NCBI RefSeq assembly: GCF_001953355.1
Contig: NZ_MPIY01000007.1
Coordinates: 5,641-69,640, forward strand
Reading direction: 5' to 3'
Length of the DNA stretch: 64,000 nt
From: Polynucleobacter sphagniphilus
Lineage (GTDB): Bacteria; Pseudomonadota; Gammaproteobacteria; Burkholderiales; Burkholderiaceae
Every line of letters begins with the position of its first letter. The first letter of the stretch is position 1. The notes beneath the pieces were generated by a model, which searched no databases, was not told where the DNA came from, and saw only the letters and a list, made by a program, of their open reading frames with translations. Made by a program: the position numbers and the translations under genes. This document shows positions 54,765 to 63,742 of this stretch, in pieces.

Positions 54765-55334
54765 ATGGCATCCGCGCAAGAACTATCTGACTTTCTGAGT
54801 AGCGTTGAACAGCGTGCATTTAAGCAGGCTGTCTATGCTGTAAGGGATGACGACGCCGCCCTAGATATTGTCCAGGATGCCATGATTAAGCTTGCTGAAA
54901 AATATGGGGACAGACCCGCTGCTGAGCTCCCTCTGGTATTTACAAGAATTCTCCAAAACCGCATTCATGACTGGTTTAGGCGTCAAAAGGTCAGAAATGC
55001 CTGGGTTTCCCTATTCTCGAGCATGGGCAAGAAAACTGAGGAAGGTGATGATTTTGACCCCCTAGAGTCAATCTCTGCCCCAGAAGATAGTGAAATTCAT
55101 CAAGATGGGTCGCAAAAATTAGAGAGAAGCCAGCTTTTGCAGGTACTCGAGGCAGAAATATCAAAATTGCCAGCCCGTCAACGAGAAGCCTTCCTGATGC
55201 GTTATTGGGATGAGCTCAGCATTACTGATACAGCAAAGGCCATGAGTTGTAGCGAGGGAAGTGTGAAAACACACTGCTCCAGAGCAACACAAGCCTTAGC
55301 TAAAGCTTTGAAATTAAAAGGAATTACCCTGTGA
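54765..55334 (+). CDS. RNA polymerase sigma factor, ECF (sigma-70 family)
   Basis: 189-residue two-domain sigma factor. Region 2 spans about residues 12-80 (AALDIVQDAMIKLAEKYG; QNRIHDWFRRQKVRN) and region 4 about 125-185 (ISKLPARQREAFLMRYWDEL; SCSEGSVKTHCSRATQALAK helix-turn-helix). The stretch between them is acidic. ATG 54765 has only a weak GAGG upstream. It overlaps DUF3619 by 4 bases, and two more proteins follow on the same strand. By position, the DUF3619 protein could be its anti-sigma partner. The genes it controls are not known. Confidence 0.92.
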   Translation: MASAQELSDFLSSVEQRAFKQAVYAVRDDDAALDIVQDAMIKLAEKYGDRPAAELPLVFTRILQNRIHDWFRRQKVRNAWVSLFSSMGKKTEEGDDFDPLESISAPEDSEIHQDGSQKLERSQLLQVLEAEISKLPARQREAFLMRYWDELSITDTAKAMSCSEGSVKTHCSRATQALAKALKLKGITL

Positions 55335-55795
55335 ACCGTGCCCGAGACCATTTAGACCCAGTAGCGCAAGACCATTTTGCTAGGGCTAGCGCCGCTCTCC
55401 TTCGTGATGGCTCTACTACCCTGCCTAGTGCCATCAATAATCGACTGCATGCAGCTCGTATGAAGGCTTTATCTGTCAGAAAACCGGAGAAAGTTCACCA
55501 ACATAAAGAAGTTTTGGCAACAATTACCGGCAACTGGTCAAGTCACTCGCGTTCTGGCTCTAAATCTATTTGGGAAACCCTCGGCTGGGTCGCCCCACTC
55601 GTCGTCTTGGTTTTTGGCTTAATTGGTATCGCACAATGGCAAGATGACTCACGCATTAATGACATGGCTCAAGTGGATGCTGCCCTATTAACAGACGACG
55701 TCCCACCAGATGCTTACGCTGATAGCGGTTTTATGGCCTTCCTCAAGAATGGCGCTGCCACAGCCGATCATCTTGAATCAGCCACAACCAGATAA
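55331..55795 (+). CDS. DUF3619 family protein, single-pass membrane protein, possible anti-sigma partner
   Basis: 154-residue protein starting with GTG at 55331, 4 bases into the sigma gene. The cytoplasmic N-terminal half (~85 aa) is helical and polar (INNRLHAARMKALSVRK); one membrane segment follows (about 87-112, VAPLVVLVFGLIGIAQW). The C-terminal 45 residues are likely periplasmic and acidic (QVDAALLTDDVPPDAYAD; FLKNGA). This shape is like many anti-sigma factors, with the N-terminal region to bind the sigma factor, but no zinc-anti-sigma motif is visible. Role inferred. Confidence 0.8.
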   Translation: MNRARDHLDPVAQDHFARASAALLRDGSTTLPSAINNRLHAARMKALSVRKPEKVHQHKEVLATITGNWSSHSRSGSKSIWETLGWVAPLVVLVFGLIGIAQWQDDSRINDMAQVDAALLTDDVPPDAYADSGFMAFLKNGAATADHLESATTR

Positions 55796-55812
55796 CAAAA
55801 GCCTTTAACAGA

Positions 55813-56436
55813 ATGCACAGAAACCTCAGGACCGCATCGCTCAGTATTGCAGCGTTTCTGGCATTGAACTGCCCTGGATTGAGTTTTGCCCAAAATTCAC
55901 CGAACACTCAAGCTAAAGCCGTCAGCGCTCCCGAAAAAAAGGTGGATGGTAGTTGGGATAGCCTCAATTCCAGTCAGCAGAAAATCCTTCAGCCCCTTGA
56001 AGATGACTGGAACTATATGACCCCAGATAATCACAAGCGCTGGATACAGGTAGCCAACATCTATCCAAAAATGAGCGAGCAGGATCAGCAACGTCTGCAA
56101 TCCCGAATGGGCAGCTGGTCCAATCTCTCGCAACGTGATCGACGCCTAGCACGAGAAAACTATTTAAGCAGTCTCAAATTCCCTGCAGATAAAAAAGCCG
56201 AAGCTTGGAGTGCTTACCAAAAATTGAGCCAGGAAGAAAAGCTCAAACTCTCCCAATCTCAGGGTGTCAAAAAGACACCGAGTGTCGCCAGCGCTCCAAC
56301 CCTACAACAACATCCCCTAACGCCAAAAGCTATCCTGCCACCCGCAGCGCCCATTAGGGTGACTGTGACACCTTCAGAGACAATTCCTAGCGCTAGCGAA
56401 TCGAATCCTCTCGAGACTAGCGGTAGTTCAAATTAA
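55813..56436 (+). CDS. DUF3106 family exported protein
   Basis: 207-residue protein with an N-terminal signal peptide (positively charged MHRNLRT, hydrophobic core, processing probably near LSFAQN). The mature part is helical and rich in Trp (SLNSSQQKILQPLEDDWNYM; KRWIQVANIYPKMSEQDQQR), the DUF3106 pattern, with a Pro/Ser-rich C-terminus. Function unknown; its place after sigma and DUF3619 suggests a periplasmic role connected to them. Confidence 0.85.
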   Translation: MHRNLRTASLSIAAFLALNCPGLSFAQNSPNTQAKAVSAPEKKVDGSWDSLNSSQQKILQPLEDDWNYMTPDNHKRWIQVANIYPKMSEQDQQRLQSRMGSWSNLSQRDRRLARENYLSSLKFPADKKAEAWSAYQKLSQEEKLKLSQSQGVKKTPSVASAPTLQQHPLTPKAILPPAAPIRVTVTPSETIPSASESNPLETSGSSN

Positions 56437-56963
56437 TGACACCGGCCGAATTAAGTCAGCTGCAGCCGCCCTCCTTTTGGCGCCGTGTGTGCTGCTCTCT
56501 TTATGAGCAATTGGTACTGCTTGGGGTAATTGCAATCACCTTCTTAGTTCCCAATTTAGCTTTGGGAATGCTCTTTGGCATTTCTCTACCGAGCTGGTTA
56601 ACCTTTTTTTATCTGTATGCAGTTCTTGGTATTTACTTTGTTTGGTATTGGTGCAAATCCGGTCAAACCTTGGCGATGCAAACTTGGCGAGTGAGACTCA
56701 TCAATCAAGCCGGCTATGAATTAAGCAAGCGTCAAGCATGGTGGCGTTATGTTTATGCCTCTTTATGGCTTTTGCCCTGCATATTATTGCAATATATTTT
56801 TGAGTTTCACCATTGGCAAATTATTGAGATGCTTTTCACGGTCTCATTGTTTTTATGGCCCTTAAGCACTCTCATTGATCCAATGGATCACCAAAGCATT
56901 CCAGACCGATTTGCACGCACTCGCCTAGTAGAATTGCCTAAAGGAATGGTTACGCTCTCTTAA
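56436..56963 (+). CDS. RDD family membrane protein
   Basis: 175-residue inner membrane protein starting one base into the stop of DUF3106. N-terminal SFWRRVCCSLYEQLVLLGVI matches the RDD-type start, with three to four membrane segments and a polar loop GQTLAMQTWRVRLIN. The closing segment LIDPMDHQSIPDRFARTRLVELPK is highly RDD-like. Function unknown; members occur near many transporters and lipid genes. Confidence 0.87.
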   Translation: MTPAELSQLQPPSFWRRVCCSLYEQLVLLGVIAITFLVPNLALGMLFGISLPSWLTFFYLYAVLGIYFVWYWCKSGQTLAMQTWRVRLINQAGYELSKRQAWWRYVYASLWLLPCILLQYIFEFHHWQIIEMLFTVSLFLWPLSTLIDPMDHQSIPDRFARTRLVELPKGMVTLS

Positions 56964-56975
56964 TCAATCGAGAAC

Positions 56976-59478
56976 TTATGTCTGCGCTTCTCTCAGACAT
57001 TCAATCGCACTAGCACTTTGTATTCTTTGCATAAATCGCAAACCGGCCAGCAGGCAAACTGTAATACCAAAAACTAGACCCATCATGAGAGATTGAGCAA
57101 AAGCATTAAATTCAATCTCTAAGACGTATCTTCCAAGGGCCCATGCTGCCATTCCTGAAAATAAACCAGCCAAAAGACCGGCAATACTGCCAATCGCTAG
57201 CAACTCAATCAAGGCAATTTTGGCTAAAGCTTGACGAGAGGCGCCCAAGGCTTTCAGTATGGCGGCGCTTCGATAGCGCTCATCTTGAGTTGCTGCAATT
57301 GCTGAAATCAATACCAAGACTGCAGCTGCGATCGTAAAGGCAAACAAAAAGCCCAAAGCATTACTAAGTTGATCCAAAACAGACTGGAGCTGCTGCAATG
57401 TATTTTGAACATCCACCACAGTTAAGTTTGGGTACGCCTGGGTCAAGTCAAAGTCGAGGGATTCATGTTGGGGTGATTGGTAATAAGATGTAATCCATGA
57501 TTGGGGCATATCCCTCAATTGGGCAGGCGGCATAATCACAAAAAAATTAACTCGCATAGAACTCCAATCTAGCTTGCGCAAAGAGGTAATGGGTGCTTCA
57601 ACACGCTCACCGGCCACTTCAAAACTCAGTTGATCGCCAATCTTTAAGTGGAGCGTTTTAGCAATTCCTGCTTCCATGGAAATTTGTGGGGCATCCCCCT
57701 CAATCCAATGACCACTGGTTATGCGATTACCTTGCGGCAATTGATCGGTATAGGATAAATTGAATTCACGATCCACCAAACGTCGTGCATTCTCATCCTG
57801 ATAAGTGTCAGCAGTAATTGGCTGTCCATTCACCTCAGTAAGTCGGCCTCTGACCATGGGATAGAAAGCCGGCCTATCCAACCCAGCATCCTCTAGCAAT
57901 TGAGCAATCGCAATCTTTTGGTCTTCCATGATATTGGTCATGAAACGATTCGGTGCATTGGGGGGTATTGCGCTTTGCCAACTTGGTAATAAATCATGGC
58001 GCAATAACAACACCATCAGCAGCGCCATTAAAGCCAACCCAAGTGCAGTAATTTGTATTACCGCAAAGGCGGGGCGACGAATGTGCATGGTCAGTGCAAA
58101 ACGCACCACAAAATAAGAGGTCTTGAGATGGGCCAGCAGTCGGAGTGCTCCATATGCCAACATTGAAAATAACAGTAATGAAGCTCCAAAACTAGACGCA
58201 ACCCAAGCAGCCAACCTCCAATCATCGGCCACCAACAGTATGACAAAGGCACAGCTGGAAAAACAGCCCAGCGCCAGCCAAAGCTGTGCATTCCCTATGC
58301 TATTGACATCGCTACGCACTAACCGAATTGGGGATACTTTGGCCAAACCATACAAGGGGGGCCCAGCAAATCCAAGCAACAGTAAACACGCCAAGCAAAT
58401 ACTTGAAATGGCTGGCAATAGACTACTTGCAGGCAATGGACTGGGGAGCAAGCCTCCTAAAAAAATGGAGCAAAATAATTTGTGTAAGGTCTGCACAAGC
58501 AACCCCACAAAAGGAAGCAATCAAGGCAATACCAGCAAGCGTTTTGCACTGTTGCATGAAAATGATTGATTGTGTGGCTCCAAAACATTTATTAATAGCG
58601 CATACATCGGTTTGTTTCAGGGCATAACGTCGCGCCGCTAGCGCGATCGCTACGCTAGCAACAATGGCAGTTAATAGTGCAACCAGGGATAAAAAACGCT
58701 GCGCCCTATCTAAAGTCTTACGCATTATGGGCTGAGCATTTTCCAGGGTTTCAATTCGCACACCGTGTAAATGAGCTGATGCAATATCGTCAGCAGCCCA
58801 TTTTTGATAGGCGGCAATGGAGTCATCAGACCCAGCCAATAGAAGACGATAAGTGACCCGACTACCAAAGCCGAGCAAACCAGTTGATGGCAAATCCTCT
58901 AAGGACATCATGATGCGCGGTGAAAAATTCATAAATCCAGCGCCACGATCAGTTTCTTGCAATAGGATTCCACCAATTTCAAACTGGCGGTTTCCTAACT
59001 GGATAAAATCACCGACCCGACTATGCAAACCAGCCAGCATGCCAGGCTCAAGCCAAACCACACCCGACTTTGGCATACCCTTTTCTTGCACACTCAGATC
59101 AGATTGATCTGAGGGAGATACCTTGAGATTGCCTCTTAATGGGTAGTTTGCACTAACCGCTTTTAATGAAGCCAGCTTGGTTACTGACTGTGCGGATGCC
59201 ATACTAGGAAACACTACCGTTTGCGCTAACTGCAGATTGTGAGAATGCGCATACTCAATAAATCGTTGGGGTAGCGGCTCATCGGCAACTAGCAAGAGGT
59301 CAGCCGCCAATAACTGCTTTGCATCTGATTGAAAGGAGCGCTGCAAACGGTCTGCTAAAAAACCGACACTACTTAACGCAGTGATAGATAAAGTGAGCGC
59401 TAGTAATAGCTGAGCGAGCTCACGAGACCGAAGATCTCTTCGTAAACCCCTTATAAAAACCGCTAGCGACTCAAACAA
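56976..59478 (-). pseudogene. YbbP-like ABC transporter permease (FtsX/MacB domain), split by a frameshift
   Basis: One gene in two frames: an N-terminal part from TTG 59478 (351 aa open to 58423) and a C-terminal part (514 aa open from 58520 to 56976). The joined protein would be 833 aa, the usual length of this family. The change of frame fits one extra T in a TTTT at about 58518-58521: with it removed, IALIASF continues into VGLLVQTLH without a break. N-terminal membrane anchor and periplasmic MacB-like domain lie in the first part, FtsX-like helices in the second. No cognate ATPase (YbbA) gene is next to it. As it stands, a full-length product cannot be made unless the frame is corrected. 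Confidence 0.85.
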
Positions 59479-59508
59479 ACCAAGAACTTTTCTAACAAAT
59501 AGGCCAAC

Positions 59509-60165
59509 TTACTGTCCAAATGGCTTTGGAAGATTGCCGGCGTATTTATATAGGTCAGCTTCATATTCTTTAAAAATCTCTGCCAACGCTTGCTGCTGGC
59601 CGGCAACCAAAGCAGCCGGAGTATTGTCTTTGAGTCCAACACGCTTGCTATAGCGATTATTTCCAATAATGGGATTGGTTTTGCCACCATTGCTAGCAGA
59701 CAGGAAAAATTCGACCGTCACCACTGCTTCGGGTTTGGTGCGATAGTCACCATAAAACTCATCTACGCTAGCCTGTAAGGTGTAATAAGGAAAAAAAGTA
59801 TTGCTTTCTCCAACAGCCATAGCGAAGATATCCGCCTTATTAATCCATTGACGCTCAGAAGATGAAATCATCTCTGAAGGCATTACAGAATAGATGTTAT
59901 AAAAATCTTTTTCGTAACGCTGATCTCCCAAGCGGTAAACCAAAGAACGGCCTGCAAAAGGTTGCGCCACTGAAACAGTCCCAATCTTGAGCCAATAGTC
60001 TGTACGTGGGACTCTGGGGGCACCTGACCGCTCAGGGGCCACCATCCAACTAGTGGCCTGAATAGCTGGCTGAGTAGGTAATGAGCAAGCACTTAGACCA
60101 ACTATAGCCAGTCCGCAAATAAGCAATCTAAATATAAAAGAGGTTATTTTTGAATTGATTCTCAT
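59509..60165 (-). CDS. ABC-type transport auxiliary lipoprotein (PqiC/YmbA-like)
   Basis: 218-residue lipoprotein starting at ATG 60165 (MRINSKITSF), which overlaps the mlaD-like stop by 4 bases; the longer frame to 60234 is rejected because it lies inside that gene. Lipobox LSAC with Cys27. The mature part fits the ABC_trans_aux domain (PAIQATSWMVAPERSG; DYWLKIGTVSVAQPFAGRS). Such lipoproteins pair with MCE-domain proteins in lipid transport across the periplasm. Confidence 0.88.
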   Translation of the reverse strand: MRINSKITSFIFRLLICGLAIVGLSACSLPTQPAIQATSWMVAPERSGAPRVPRTDYWLKIGTVSVAQPFAGRSLVYRLGDQRYEKDFYNIYSVMPSEMISSSERQWINKADIFAMAVGESNTFFPYYTLQASVDEFYGDYRTKPEAVVTVEFFLSASNGGKTNPIIGNNRYSKRVGLKDNTPAALVAGQQQALAEIFKEYEADLYKYAGNLPKPFGQ

Positions 60166-61094
60166 TTTTGAGCTCCTGATGCATCTTCGGTGCCATTCAT
60201 TGGAAGCATAATGCGTGGCGGAGGTGAGCTCCAAATCAGTGAGGATGGGGATTGGCTCGCAATGCGGCTAAATTCATTGAGCTGTTCACTGGTTTGCCTC
60301 AGGTTCTCCATGGTTACAGAAGTATCACCCTGAACGCTGGCCAATGTTTGACGTAATGTCACCATGGTACCAACTAGCTCACGCATCAATACGTCTAATT
60401 CACCTTTATCTGTAACCTTAGCAATGCGATCAAGCAATACATTCAGATCCCTCACCGCAGTAATCACACCTGAGTTATTTTTGGCATCACCCGCCAATAA
60501 GACATTGAGATTACCAAGCAATGCATCAAACTTCTTTTCAGTTTGATCAATATTCATCTCATTTAAAGAGCTAATGAGTTTTTGTATTCCTGAAATAATT
60601 TCATCAGCTTGATTTGGCAAGGATGGAATGACTGGATAAGTGGGTTTCCATGAATAAGCCAAGGGAGGAACTAATGAGGCGCTGTTTACAAAATCGAATT
60701 CTATGTAGTTGACCCCGGTAATGCCCATGGATTTGACCCGAGCACGTAAATTATCCTTGATGAAAGTTTCCAGCGCAGAGTCTTCAATCTTATCGCCAAA
60801 TATTTGCATTCTGACAACGACATATTCACGTCGATTTTCTATGGGAAGATCTTTTTCATAAATATCGCCTGAAAGCCCAATAGAGGTAACCTGCCCGATG
60901 GCTACGCCACGAAAGCGCACTGCTGCACCGGTATCTAAACCAGTAACCGATTGCTTAATATAGGTTTCTATCGTAAATGATCGCTTAAATAATTGGCCGG
61001 AACCAAAAATTAATATCACGGCTATGAGAACCCCTATGGCAGCAAGGACAAACAGGCCAAGTCGGAAATAATTTGGGTTGGAGTTATTGCTCAT
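60162..61094 (-). CDS. MlaD family protein (MCE domain)
   Basis: 310-residue protein with an N-terminal membrane anchor (about 11-32), an MCE domain (about 38-120; ETYIKQSVTGLDTGAAVRFRG) and a long helical C-terminal part (NLNVLLAGDAKNNSGVITAV; ASVQGDTSVTMENLRQTSEQ) that may form a coiled coil/tunnel. It resembles single-MCE lipid-binding subunits of the Mla/PqiB type. Overlaps the ATPase gene by 4 bases. Confidence 0.93.
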   Translation of the reverse strand: MSNNSNPNYFRLGLFVLAAIGVLIAVILIFGSGQLFKRSFTIETYIKQSVTGLDTGAAVRFRGVAIGQVTSIGLSGDIYEKDLPIENRREYVVVRMQIFGDKIEDSALETFIKDNLRARVKSMGITGVNYIEFDFVNSASLVPPLAYSWKPTYPVIPSLPNQADEIISGIQKLISSLNEMNIDQTEKKFDALLGNLNVLLAGDAKNNSGVITAVRDLNVLLDRIAKVTDKGELDVLMRELVGTMVTLRQTLASVQGDTSVTMENLRQTSEQLNEFSRIASQSPSSLIWSSPPPRIMLPMNGTEDASGAQK

Positions 61095-61864
61095 GCTGCT
61101 TCCTTACTCATAATGCGATTAAAGAATTGATGTACCTGAGGATTGGTACTGGTATCGCGCAATACCTTAGGATCACCTTCTGCAATAATGCCCTTGGTAT
61201 CTTTATCCAGCATAATGACTTTGTCCGCTATGGCATAGATACTTGCGAGTTCATGAGAAACAATCACAAAGGTAAATCCTAAATTTCTGGATAAATCCAA
61301 AATAGTGCTATCCAAATCAGCCGAAGTAATCGGGTCCAAGCCGGCAGATGGCTCATCTAAAAATAAGATTTTGGGATCAAGCGCCATTGCCCTTGCAATT
61401 GCTGCGCGTTTTTGCATGCCGCCACTGATTTCACTGGGCATATAACTTTCGTAAGGAAGAAGACCGACCAAATCTAATTTGCAGCGTGCCAATAATTGCA
61501 TTTGCTGCTTTGTCAGCTTAGTGTATTCCTCCATAAAGAGAGTGACATTGTCCAGCAAATTCATCGACCCAAATAAGGCGCCTTCTTGGTACATGACGCC
61601 AAAACTGGTCATGATTTTTTGCCGATCAACCCCAATGGCTTTAGTAATATTTTGACCTTCAATAAAAACATCACCCGCTAGTGGTTGATATAGGCCAAAG
61701 AGATTTTTTAGCAAACTGGATTTGCCGCAACCAGAACCACCCAGAATGACGAAAATTTCTCCACTGTTTACTGAGAAATTCAGATTCTGCAGTAGCACTC
61801 TGGATTCATAACCAATGCTCAGATTCTGAACGTCTATCGCAATATCATTCTTGATATCACTCAT
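61091..61864 (-). CDS. ABC transporter ATP-binding protein (MlaF type)
   Basis: 257-residue ATPase powering the MCE transport unit. Walker A GGSGCGKSS (42-50), signature SGGMQ (147-151), Walker B ILFLDEP (166-172), and D-loop SAGLDP. The Q loop lies near MYQEGALFGS, the MlaF-type pattern. Its start is linked to the permease gene (shares one base with its stop). Confidence 0.94.
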   Translation of the reverse strand: MSDIKNDIAIDVQNLSIGYESRVLLQNLNFSVNSGEIFVILGGSGCGKSSLLKNLFGLYQPLAGDVFIEGQNITKAIGVDRQKIMTSFGVMYQEGALFGSMNLLDNVTLFMEEYTKLTKQQMQLLARCKLDLVGLLPYESYMPSEISGGMQKRAAIARAMALDPKILFLDEPSAGLDPITSADLDSTILDLSRNLGFTFVIVSHELASIYAIADKVIMLDKDTKGIIAEGDPKVLRDTSTNPQVHQFFNRIMSKEAA

Positions 61865-63051
61865 TAGAAACCTGTCTTATAAGAGATATAGGCGAAGATG
61901 CCGTCAACCAGCACAATTAAAACGATACTGCTTACCACTGCACGCGTTGCCGATATGCCCACCGCTGCTGCACCATCACCAGTCTGCATTCCGCGCAAAC
62001 ATCCAACCGCAGAAACCACAATACCAAATAATGTTGCCTTAATTAAGCCAGAGCCAATATCTTCTAAATCGACCGCATTGAGCATGCCGTTGTAAAAGTT
62101 TGAAAAGGGAATGCCGTAGGCAAGCATCGTTACCATCGAAGCGCCAATACTCACTATGTCGGCATACAGTGTCAATATTGGCGCAACCAGTACACCAGCC
62201 AAAACGCGTGGTACGACTAAAAAACGCATGGGGCTTAAACCGCCAGTAATCAAGGCATCTACTTCACTATTGACCGTCATCGTGCCGATTTCAGCAGCAA
62301 AGGCTGCAGATGAGCGGCCGGCCAATAGGATTGCCGTGATTAAGGGCCCCATTTCACGTACGATCCCAAGCGCAGCTAATGGCCCCACAAAGGAAACAGC
62401 ACCAAATTGCTTCATACCAATGGCAGCCTGAAAAGACAAAATCACACCAATTAAAAAGGCAACCAATCCAACGATAGGCAAGGCATTAATACCGGCTTCT
62501 ACAGCGGCATTGACAAAATCACTCCATCGCACTTGCCTGATATTGCGGATTGACCAAAATAAGTCTGATGCAAGGTGGCCGGTAAAAATAATCAGTCCCG
62601 CGCCATCTTTTAAAAAGTTATCTGTAGCCATACCAGTACTGACAACAAAGCTACGCTTGGGCTTGATTACTGGCACTGGGAATAAATTAGCGATTGGCTC
62701 AAATTCACGCAAAAGCGGTTGATAGCGGGTATCTAAGCCATCGATCGCGAAATGAGCGCCGGCTTTGAGTTGAGCTTGTTCAAGGTCAATTAAAAAAGCA
62801 AAGCCCGAGCCATCCAAAGAAGTGACTTGGCTAGCATCTAATGTCAGCGAATGATTCTGACTACTCACCCCGGCAGCAAGCCAAGCATCTTGCTCTTGCC
62901 GTATCTGCGTCCAAACACCCTCCAAAGTGTAGACATTGACATGACCGCTCATTACTACTTTTGCGGTCATGTTGTTGACTTGCGTCCAGCTTGCTACAGG
63001 CGCCAGATTAATTGGCCTGGTAACGGATGGGGAGGCGTCAGAAATGCTCAT
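61864..63051 (-). CDS. MlaE-family permease with N-terminal STAS domain
   Basis: 395-residue fusion from ATG 63051 (the upstream frame to 63075 is not needed). Residues ~30-120 resemble a STAS domain (SGHVNVYTLEGVWTQI; LDASQVTSLDGSGFAFLIDL), which in E. coli is the separate subunit MlaB. Residues ~150-395 are the MlaE permease (AVEAGINALPIVGLVAFLIG; FVGPLAALGIVREMGPLITA). It is the first gene of the four-gene unit with ATPase, MCE protein and lipoprotein. Substrate presumed phospholipid, direction unknown. Confidence 0.93.
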   Translation of the reverse strand: MSISDASPSVTRPINLAPVASWTQVNNMTAKVVMSGHVNVYTLEGVWTQIRQEQDAWLAAGVSSQNHSLTLDASQVTSLDGSGFAFLIDLEQAQLKAGAHFAIDGLDTRYQPLLREFEPIANLFPVPVIKPKRSFVVSTGMATDNFLKDGAGLIIFTGHLASDLFWSIRNIRQVRWSDFVNAAVEAGINALPIVGLVAFLIGVILSFQAAIGMKQFGAVSFVGPLAALGIVREMGPLITAILLAGRSSAAFAAEIGTMTVNSEVDALITGGLSPMRFLVVPRVLAGVLVAPILTLYADIVSIGASMVTMLAYGIPFSNFYNGMLNAVDLEDIGSGLIKATLFGIVVSAVGCLRGMQTGDGAAAVGISATRAVVSSIVLIVLVDGIFAYISYKTGF

Positions 63052-63089
63052 ATGCAAACTATACGGGATCCACAAGAACAGAATGTGAA

Positions 63090-63130
63090 ACCCAAAAAAG
63101 GGAAAGGGCCTAGTCTTTCAACTAGGCCCT
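63090..63130 (-). terminator. Rho-independent terminator after tRNA-Arg
   Basis: On the minus strand a 10-bp stem AGGGCCTAGT with ACTAGGCCCT (63130-63121 and 63114-63105) and a 6-base loop precedes TTTCCCTTTTTT. It lies about 10 bases past the tRNA-Arg 3' end. Confidence 0.8.
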
Positions 63131-63139
63131 CAAAAGGTT

Positions 63140-63216
63140 TGGTGCGGCTGGCAGGAATTGAACCCACGACCCCTTGGTTCGTAGCCAAGTACTCTATCCA
63201 GCTGAGCTACAGCCGC
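63140..63216 (-). tRNA. tRNA-Arg(ACG)
   Basis: Cloverleaf with acceptor GCGGCTG/CAGCCGC and encoded CCA. The anticodon arm CTTGG-CTACGAA-CCAAG gives anticodon ACG (inosine-modified, reading CGU/CGC/CGA). D arm TAGCTCAGCTGGATAGAGTA and T arm GGGTTCAATTCC are normal. It is antisense to the region just upstream of greB. Confidence 0.97.
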
Positions 63217-63234
63217 AACAGCCATAATTATGCC

Positions 63235-63735
63235 ATGGAAGAGAAAAACTACATCACACCTGCTGGACATGAGCGGATTAAAAGCGAGCTCCTACAGCTG
63301 CTAAACCTTGATAGACCGGAGGTTGTAAGGGTAGTTCACTGGGCCGCATCCAATGGCGATCGCTCAGAAAATGGGGACTATATTTACGGAAAAAAGCGTT
63401 TAAGAGAGATCGATCGTCGCATACGCTTCCTCAATAAACGGCTTGAATGTGCAGTTGTTGTCGATAATTTAGCCCGAAAAACAGGTGAAGCTGACGCTGA
63501 GCAGATCTTTTTTGGGGCTACAGTGACTTACAGCAACCTAGAAGGGGTGAATGCGGGCCAAGAGACCACCATCACCATTGTGGGCGTGGATGAGGTTGAT
63601 TTAGAGAAAGGTCACGTGAGTTGGGTCTCGCCCATTGCTAAAGCCTTAATAAAGGCCCGTTTGGGTGATTGTGTACGCATCCAGACGCCTACCGGGCCAA
63701 CTGAAATTGAAATCCTAGAAGTTCAATACTACTGA
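63235..63735 (+). CDS. greB: Transcription elongation factor GreB
   Basis: Stimulates transcript cleavage by backtracked RNA polymerase. The start ATG 63235 (MEEKNYITPAGHERI) was chosen because the longer open frame upstream runs across tRNA-Arg antisense and has no family match. The 166-residue protein has the Gre coiled coil with HWAASNGDRSENGDYIYGKKR, with the acidic tip (D/E), and the C-terminal FKBP-like domain. Converges with spoT. Confidence 0.95.
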   Translation: MEEKNYITPAGHERIKSELLQLLNLDRPEVVRVVHWAASNGDRSENGDYIYGKKRLREIDRRIRFLNKRLECAVVVDNLARKTGEADAEQIFFGATVTYSNLEGVNAGQETTITIVGVDEVDLEKGHVSWVSPIAKALIKARLGDCVRIQTPTGPTEIEILEVQYY

Positions 63736-63742
63736 GAGTCCG

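Noticed and set aside
62851-63734. A 294-codon open frame on the plus strand ending in GreB
   Set aside because: Its first ~128 codons run antisense through the MlaE-type gene start, the terminator and tRNA-Arg. The GreB family starts at MEEKNYITPAG (63235).
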